Source: Oligosphaeraceae bacterium
GTDB lineage: Bacteria > Verrucomicrobiota > Lentisphaeria > Oligosphaerales > Oligosphaeraceae
Length of the DNA: 10,586 nt
Direction: 5' to 3'
Assembly (NCBI GenBank): GCA_012515455.1
Contig: JAAYYJ010000479.1
Coordinates: 1-10,586 of the forward strand
In this document: positions 7,201 to 10,586 of the stretch, in pieces
How positions within the stretch are numbered: the stretch's first letter is position 1
Layout of the letters: each line of letters opens with the position of its first letter
Position numbers and translations under genes: made by a program
Notes under the pieces: model-generated
The model's database searches: none
What the model was told of the DNA's origin: nothing
What the model saw: only the letters and a program-made list of their open reading frames with translations

Positions 7201-9568
7201 GCGCCCGGCTGCGCCGTCGCAGCACGCCTACACGGTGCCCTTGCAGGCCCCCTTCACCACCCTGTACCGGATCTTCATCCAGGTATTACGGGGCGGCCGG
7301 GTGCTTGCGGAGCGCATGGAGGAGGTCTCCCGTCCTGCTCCGCAGCTGGACCTCACCGAGGTGCACGGATATTTCTGGGGCGGCAACCGTGAGACCAGCA
7401 AGTTGCTGCGCGACCTGGGCTTCGACTTCCTGTCCATCGGTTGGCCGCAGGACAATCTGTCCTCCGGGTATATCCGCAATATAGCCAACCTCAATCTGTA
7501 TCCCAGCAGCATTGGCAGCGGCGATACGCTCTACAAGACCAGCCGGACTTACCGCGCTGATGCCGCCACCGACCCGGTGCGAGAGCCCTGTTTCTCCGAT
7601 CCGGAGCGGCAGGAGCGGGTCCGCGAATTCATCCTTGAGAGGGTCGCCAAGCAGCAGTACAAGTATTACAACTGCACCCATCATTTCCTAGGTGATGAGC
7701 AGTTCCTGGGCAGCACGGTCTGCTATTCCCAGCACTGCCTCAGTGCTTTCCGCCTGGAGCTGCAGAAGCAGTACGCCGATCTGAACCACCTGAATCGGGA
7801 ATGGAAGCGGGAATTCAAGACCTGGGATGAGGTCACGCCGGTGCAGTTGTCGGAGCTCAGCGACAAGACCGCTCTGGCCCCCTGGCTGGACCACAAGATG
7901 TTTATGGCCGGGGTCTTCGCGCATCAGTGGCTGGGGAAAATCCGGGGATACCTGCGCGAGGCCATCCCCGGCAGCACCGCCGGGCTGTCAGGTACGCAGA
8001 TCCCCGGCTACAGCTATGACTGGACCCAGCTGATGCAGCATATCGATTTCCTGGCCTACTACAGCGGCGTCCAGACTAAACTGGTGCATGATTTCGCCCC
8101 TCCGGGGTTCGTCAGCGGCCAATGGGGCGGCGGATACGTGGAAATCCATGTCCCCCGTGAGCCGTATCAGAAGGCCAATCAATGGAGCAATCTTTTCCAG
8201 GGCGCGAATATGATGCCCAACTGGCACGGCAGCGCCCTCAACGGTGACCTGACCCCCACGCCTAATCTGAAATTCTATTCTGACAATCTGCTGGAGCTCA
8301 AGCGCGGCATCGGCAAGCTGGTGTTGTCCGCACCGCTGGTGCAGCCGCAGGTCGCGCTGTTGTTTTCCCAGCCCTCGTTGTTTGCCGCCATGGGGACCTT
8401 CGGCGGCAATGAATGGCAATCCAGCCAGACGGCCTGGAATGCCTTGCTGAAAGATTTGAAAATCGACTTCAAGTTCATTCCGTATCAGGAATTCGCCCGG
8501 GCGATTCCCGAGGTCAAGGTTGTGATACTGCCGGCAGCCATCGCGTTGTCTGAGCCGCAGCGGCAAAACCTGGAGGCGTTTATGCAGGCCGGCGGTACCG
8601 TGATTGCCGATTTCGCGCCTGGGCATTACAATGAACACGGCACCCTCCAGGCCGTTGCCGCAGGCGAAATCCGGCCCCGGGCGACCGACCTGGAGCTGGC
8701 GGCCGATGCCCGGCTCGGAATCCCGGCCGTGGCAGGCCGTTTCCAGGTCGCTTTGCCCGGGGAGGCGGTGATGCAGGTCAAAACCGTCGGAAAAGGCCGG
8801 ATGATCACCTTTAACTTCCTGATCAGCGCTTATCAGACCGTCAGTTTAGGCGGGGTCGGCGGCGAGACCTCTACCGTCAAGACCGGTGCGGAACAGCTCT
8901 GTCAGAATCTGCGGACCTTGGTTGGAGGCATTCTGAACAGCAGTGCGGTCACCCCGAATTGCAGCATTGTCGACGAGCAGGGGAAGCTCTTCCCCTGCAC
9001 CACTATGCTGCGCAGCAGCGGCAAAAATCAGGTCTTCGGCATTCTGCAGTTTGACGGCAGTGCGAAGCAGAACTACATCGGCAAGCCCGAGAGTGGTCGC
9101 CTGGTCACCGTCACCCTGCCGGTATCCGGGCATATCTACGATGCCCGCAACGGCAAATATGTGGGGCAGGGGAACCAGTTCAGCACCAGAGTGGTGACAG
9201 ACCTGGCTCAGGTCTTCGCCATCCTCCAGGACCAGGCCGAGGTCATGAAAATGGACCTCGAGCCCGTGGTCGCTCCTGGCGGTACTCAGCGCGTACGTCT
9301 GCGCAGCGGCACGGGTCAGCAGGTGTTCCGCCTGGAGGTGGTCCATCCCGACGGCTCTGTCCTGCCCTGGTACAGCCGGAATCTGCTGGCCCGGGATGGT
9401 CAGGCGGAGTGGTCTTTCCAGCTCGCCTTCAATGATCTCTCCCGGCAGGGACAATATCCGCTGCCGGGAGACCAGCCTGCCGCGGCCGCCCCCGGCACCC
9501 CCTGGCGCATCCGGGCCAGCAATGTCGCTACCGGAGCCCGCAGCGAAAAGACCTTCCTGCTGCAATGA
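4220..9568 (+). CDS. Very large secreted multidomain glycoside hydrolase, GH42-like
   Basis: The product is 1782 residues. The ATG at 4220 is chosen for its GAGG ribosome-binding site 5 nt upstream and because it opens directly into a signal peptide (MMARKIFKLLVLSCVW, likely cut after FLSA); a GTG at 4154 would prepend 22 polar residues. Likely layout: beta-sandwich resembling galactose-mutarotase folds (about 25-270); linker domain (280-420); jelly-roll carbohydrate-binding module of CBM4/9/16 style (425-580, NLLHNGSFE to LYIDNLKV); alpha/beta domain (594-853); beta-sandwich (855-1040); GH42-like TIM barrel (1043-1410); trimerisation-type domain resembling class I amidotransferases (about 1430-1545); C-terminal beta domains. 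In the barrel, CFSDPERQERVREF (from C1124) and GDEQFLG with E1160 as probable acid/base, then C1168 and C1173, fit the GH42-related family. The nucleophile is unclear; E1308 and E1314 are nearby candidates. Probably acts on a beta-galactoside-containing glycan outside the cytoplasm. Confidence 0.85.
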   Translation: MMARKIFKLLVLSCVWSVFLSAQELLLRNREVEAHFSEVGGSLSSLRYRGKLLTVPGQRSFTEQILALNQDGAQVRELFRTLEFTPAPAAGGASLTFTTQGVAAFDWLKLRKTYTLAAEGALLTVTYRLENLDREPHAAGLWIQTFLRRSEEVGITTNTVFQPRPEGLAELVHPGSNVRADEWVIAPTHRWLAVMGNDDRTGAMLRFPPRLVSAYYSWFGLSRNLSTVEGFIRELSIPPGGSREFSLELECSGDIPSLLQKYQGEADMITETEGQEILLPKSYSGQIPEVSLLTPSSGVMPRSEAYFDVSGVRQYNQSIQSVILPAGHDPAHIAVFNLRNGVSDYEQPVPYMLQRTANEDWELLFLIPGCAPKGYYYTDIKDGRAYDKSNPKKVIELGRSTFAYRVEFDCRNPHPQEPARFAGGENLLHNGSFELKDPNKDWPEGFFWSSQTAPVRKNVHWVKSDLPGNGFCMLAQGREAPHRGGFSAFFLLDPGRKYTASALVKSDNPTTAYALFLLEFYDHDGKYMPEHKTYILSGKDSYDWKEASRTFFTPENAAVARLGFQTYAMEEQRLYIDNLKVTAEPITFIPKSKYDVLRDKLLNSAYAPLEYLERLSHETVSPHEKWFKPAAFVLPEILYLCQIGNTQECTDKRQIIELAQRLDLNYRFLPLLRKITNQRGYFGVLNPEYAPELEEYTLYQLENLPATPKLVIVQRIDFATQVQQRFVACLRQLQEQSAGILFLDCLNIPAELLGQKQPLPAGFLQVPAMRKTTAAADARICSVYQNGPARVACFTQGSSWYYLTNLRYFKALPENPDSTDCPAYYSRDFPYWEYLYLPMIKSLRWLAGQEPAAAFSGSSEETVIISAAERQNLRLKAVVKNLQRGIQSVQELPLDLQAGENNVSLDTSSWPGGAHVVEMQLLQSDGRIVDAAAVRVDTPETCLIPPLALPVPDRCFPLGQPLAFSLEIPVSEEQDTTVLCRVEDSDGRIVFQQERPAAPSQHAYTVPLQAPFTTLYRIFIQVLRGGRVLAERMEEVSRPAPQLDLTEVHGYFWGGNRETSKLLRDLGFDFLSIGWPQDNLSSGYIRNIANLNLYPSSIGSGDTLYKTSRTYRADAATDPVREPCFSDPERQERVREFILERVAKQQYKYYNCTHHFLGDEQFLGSTVCYSQHCLSAFRLELQKQYADLNHLNREWKREFKTWDEVTPVQLSELSDKTALAPWLDHKMFMAGVFAHQWLGKIRGYLREAIPGSTAGLSGTQIPGYSYDWTQLMQHIDFLAYYSGVQTKLVHDFAPPGFVSGQWGGGYVEIHVPREPYQKANQWSNLFQGANMMPNWHGSALNGDLTPTPNLKFYSDNLLELKRGIGKLVLSAPLVQPQVALLFSQPSLFAAMGTFGGNEWQSSQTAWNALLKDLKIDFKFIPYQEFARAIPEVKVVILPAAIALSEPQRQNLEAFMQAGGTVIADFAPGHYNEHGTLQAVAAGEIRPRATDLELAADARLGIPAVAGRFQVALPGEAVMQVKTVGKGRMITFNFLISAYQTVSLGGVGGETSTVKTGAEQLCQNLRTLVGGILNSSAVTPNCSIVDEQGKLFPCTTMLRSSGKNQVFGILQFDGSAKQNYIGKPESGRLVTVTLPVSGHIYDARNGKYVGQGNQFSTRVVTDLAQVFAILQDQAEVMKMDLEPVVAPGGTQRVRLRSGTGQQVFRLEVVHPDGSVLPWYSRNLLARDGQAEWSFQLAFNDLSRQGQYPLPGDQPAAAAPGTPWRIRASNVATGARSEKTFLLQ

Positions 9569-9584
9569 TGCTCACCCAATCATT

Positions 9585-9624
9585 CCCCGGGGCGAAGGAA
9601 ATTACCGCCCCGGGGTTGTTTTTT
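9585..9624 (+). terminator. Strong intrinsic terminator after the GH42-like gene
   Basis: CCCCGGGGCG (9585-9594) pairs perfectly over 10 bp with CGCCCCGGGG (9606-9615) around an 11-nt loop and is followed at once by TTGTTTTTT. It starts 17 nt past the stop codon at 9568. This should end the U32-hydrolase transcript and implies a separate promoter for the amidohydrolase genes. I see no clear -35/-10 pair in 9625-9719, only a T-rich stretch. Confidence 0.92.
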
Positions 9625-9725
9625 CGGTTTCAGGCTTTATCTTTCTCGTTTTAATTCTGCACATGCCAGGGCTGGGCTACGGCACTGGCACGCAGTCAGC
9701 ACCGGAGCCACTGGAGAAAATGACC

Positions 9726-10487
9726 ATGCAGGAGTTGTTTTTTTATGATGCCAACTGTTGTTTGGGGCTGCCCATGAACGGTGGCAATTGTGCCCCTGAC
9801 GCAGCTGCGCTGCTGCAGGAAATGGATTACTACGGTGTCGGCAAGGCCCTGGTCCGCCATCTGAATCTCGATCCGGCCGGGGCGCTGCAGACCAATGCCG
9901 ACCTGGCCGAAATGCTGCGCGCCGACCACAGCGGCCGCCTGGCGGGAGTATGGTGCATCCTGCCCTCGCAATGCGAGGAGATTCCGCCCCCGGAGCAATT
10001 CTTTGCCAGCTTCAAGGAAAACCGCATTGCCGCCATCACCCTTTCCCCTTTCGCCCATCGCTACGTCCCCTGCCGCCTGTCCCTGGGAAAAATTCTCTCT
10101 GCCGCGGTTGAACGCAAGGTGCCGGTACTGCTGAATGCCTTCGCCGGGCGCTGGGCCGAGCTCTACGCCTTTATGGCGGAATTCCCGGCACTGACGGCAA
10201 TCTACCAGGAGTCGGTCGGGAAATGGGGCAGCGACCGCAATATCCGGCCACTGCTTGAGAATTATCCCAATTTCTATTTTGAGACCGCAGGGTACTGGGT
10301 CCCGGAGGGCATTCGGGACCTGGCCGAAAAATATGGCCCCGGTCGCATACTGTACGGCAGCGGTTTTCCACGCTACAATCACGGCAACGGGATGCTGCAG
10401 ATCCGGCATTCCGGTCTGCCGCAGGAGTCAGTCGCGCAAATCGCGGGCGGGAATCTGGCAGCATTATTGCAGGGGGCGCAACTATGA
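9726..10487 (+). CDS. Amidohydrolase-2-like protein lacking metal ligands, probable pseudoenzyme
   Basis: A 253-residue TIM-barrel protein resembling the amidohydrolase_2 superfamily (PF04909 type). The sequence follows the family plan: first strand FFYDANCCLG (5-14), a domain of repeating beta/alpha units, then GRILYGSGFPRYNHG (206-220) and a C-terminal IAGGNLAALL helix. The canonical His-x-His after strand 1 is replaced by Ala9-Asn10-Cys11, and the Asp of the usual GSDFP is Gly213, so the normal metal site appears lost. The ATG at 9726 has GGAG with 9 nt spacing; the ATG at 9720 would be too close, and the open frame further upstream (hydrophobic, crossing the terminator) looks fortuitous. 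Its stop overlaps the next start by 4 bp (ATGA), so the two are probably made together. It could be a partner or regulator of that enzyme, or act by another chemistry. Confidence 0.75.
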   Translation: MQELFFYDANCCLGLPMNGGNCAPDAAALLQEMDYYGVGKALVRHLNLDPAGALQTNADLAEMLRADHSGRLAGVWCILPSQCEEIPPPEQFFASFKENRIAAITLSPFAHRYVPCRLSLGKILSAAVERKVPVLLNAFAGRWAELYAFMAEFPALTAIYQESVGKWGSDRNIRPLLENYPNFYFETAGYWVPEGIRDLAEKYGPGRILYGSGFPRYNHGNGMLQIRHSGLPQESVAQIAGGNLAALLQGAQL

Positions 10488-10586
10488 GCATTTGGACGAC
10501 GCGGGGTTCTCTGGCCGAGAAATTCTGGCAGCAAGGCAATGCCGGTTTTCCAGTCTATGACATGCATGGTCACATGGGCAGCCATA
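10484..10586 (+). CDS. Amidohydrolase-2 family protein, N-terminus only
   Basis: Thirty-four codons are visible before the right edge: MSIWTTRGSLAEKFWQQ, then FPVYDMHGHMGSH. The DMHGHMG at residues 26-32 is the canonical His-x-His metal-binding motif after the first barrel strand of metal-dependent amidohydrolases, which is absent from the gene just upstream. The ATG overlaps that gene's TGA (ATGA), the typical arrangement for coupled translation; the only ribosome-binding-like sequence is AGGGGG about 8 nt upstream. Substrate unknown. Family assignment rests on a short N-terminal stretch. Confidence 0.7.
   Translation, partial: MSIWTTRGSLAEKFWQQGNAGFPVYDMHGHMGSH

Noticed and set aside
9396..9725. 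Upstream extension of the amidohydrolase frame with a hydrophobic segment that could pass for a signal peptide
   Set aside because: It overlaps the end of the hydrolase gene and the strong terminator, and the family fold begins at 9726, which has a well-spaced GGAG.

Overview
The window looks like chromosomal DNA of a fairly GC-rich, heterotrophic bacterium with a cell envelope that needs protein export. The very large secreted GH42-like protein carrying a carbohydrate-binding-type domain, followed by amidohydrolase genes, is the style of gene content common in the Lentisphaerota/Verrucomicrobiota/Planctomycetota group. That placement is an inference from gene style; a phylogeny of the ribosomal proteins would be needed to fix it.

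Left part (1-2534, all on the minus strand, so read right to left): adk, map, infA, then a gap, then rpmJ and rpsM (S13), which runs off the left edge. This is the conserved junction of the spc and alpha ribosomal-protein operons, but secY, which usually precedes adk, is not here. The 270-bp gap between infA and rpmJ is not empty. It has a weak terminator-like hairpin just after infA, an AT-rich promoter candidate, and a strongly foldable leader in front of rpmJ. The cluster is therefore probably two transcripts (adk-map-infA and rpmJ-rpsM-...).

Divergent intergenic region (2535-2906, 372 bp): it holds an exact consensus sigma70-type promoter facing right (TTGACA, 18 bp, TATAAT) whose -10 box overlaps the -10 box of a good leftward promoter candidate for adk. 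The rightward promoter would start about 313 nt upstream of the next gene. The untranslated stretch can fold into several strong stems and has no convincing reading frame. It is either a long structured leader or a separate small RNA, and it is the most interesting unexplained sequence in the window.

Right part (2907-10586, all on the plus strand): a U32-family protein of the type that hydroxylates tRNA or rRNA; a 1782-residue secreted multidomain GH42-like glycoside hydrolase; a very strong intrinsic terminator; then a small amidohydrolase-2-type protein that lacks the usual metal ligands. The last is overlapped by 4 bp with a second, apparently intact amidohydrolase that continues past the right edge. 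The hydrolase probably acts on polysaccharide outside the cytoplasm. The amidohydrolase pair looks like a new transcription unit and could be a pseudoenzyme/enzyme pair. I saw no tRNA, rRNA, insertion sequence, CRISPR array or phage gene.
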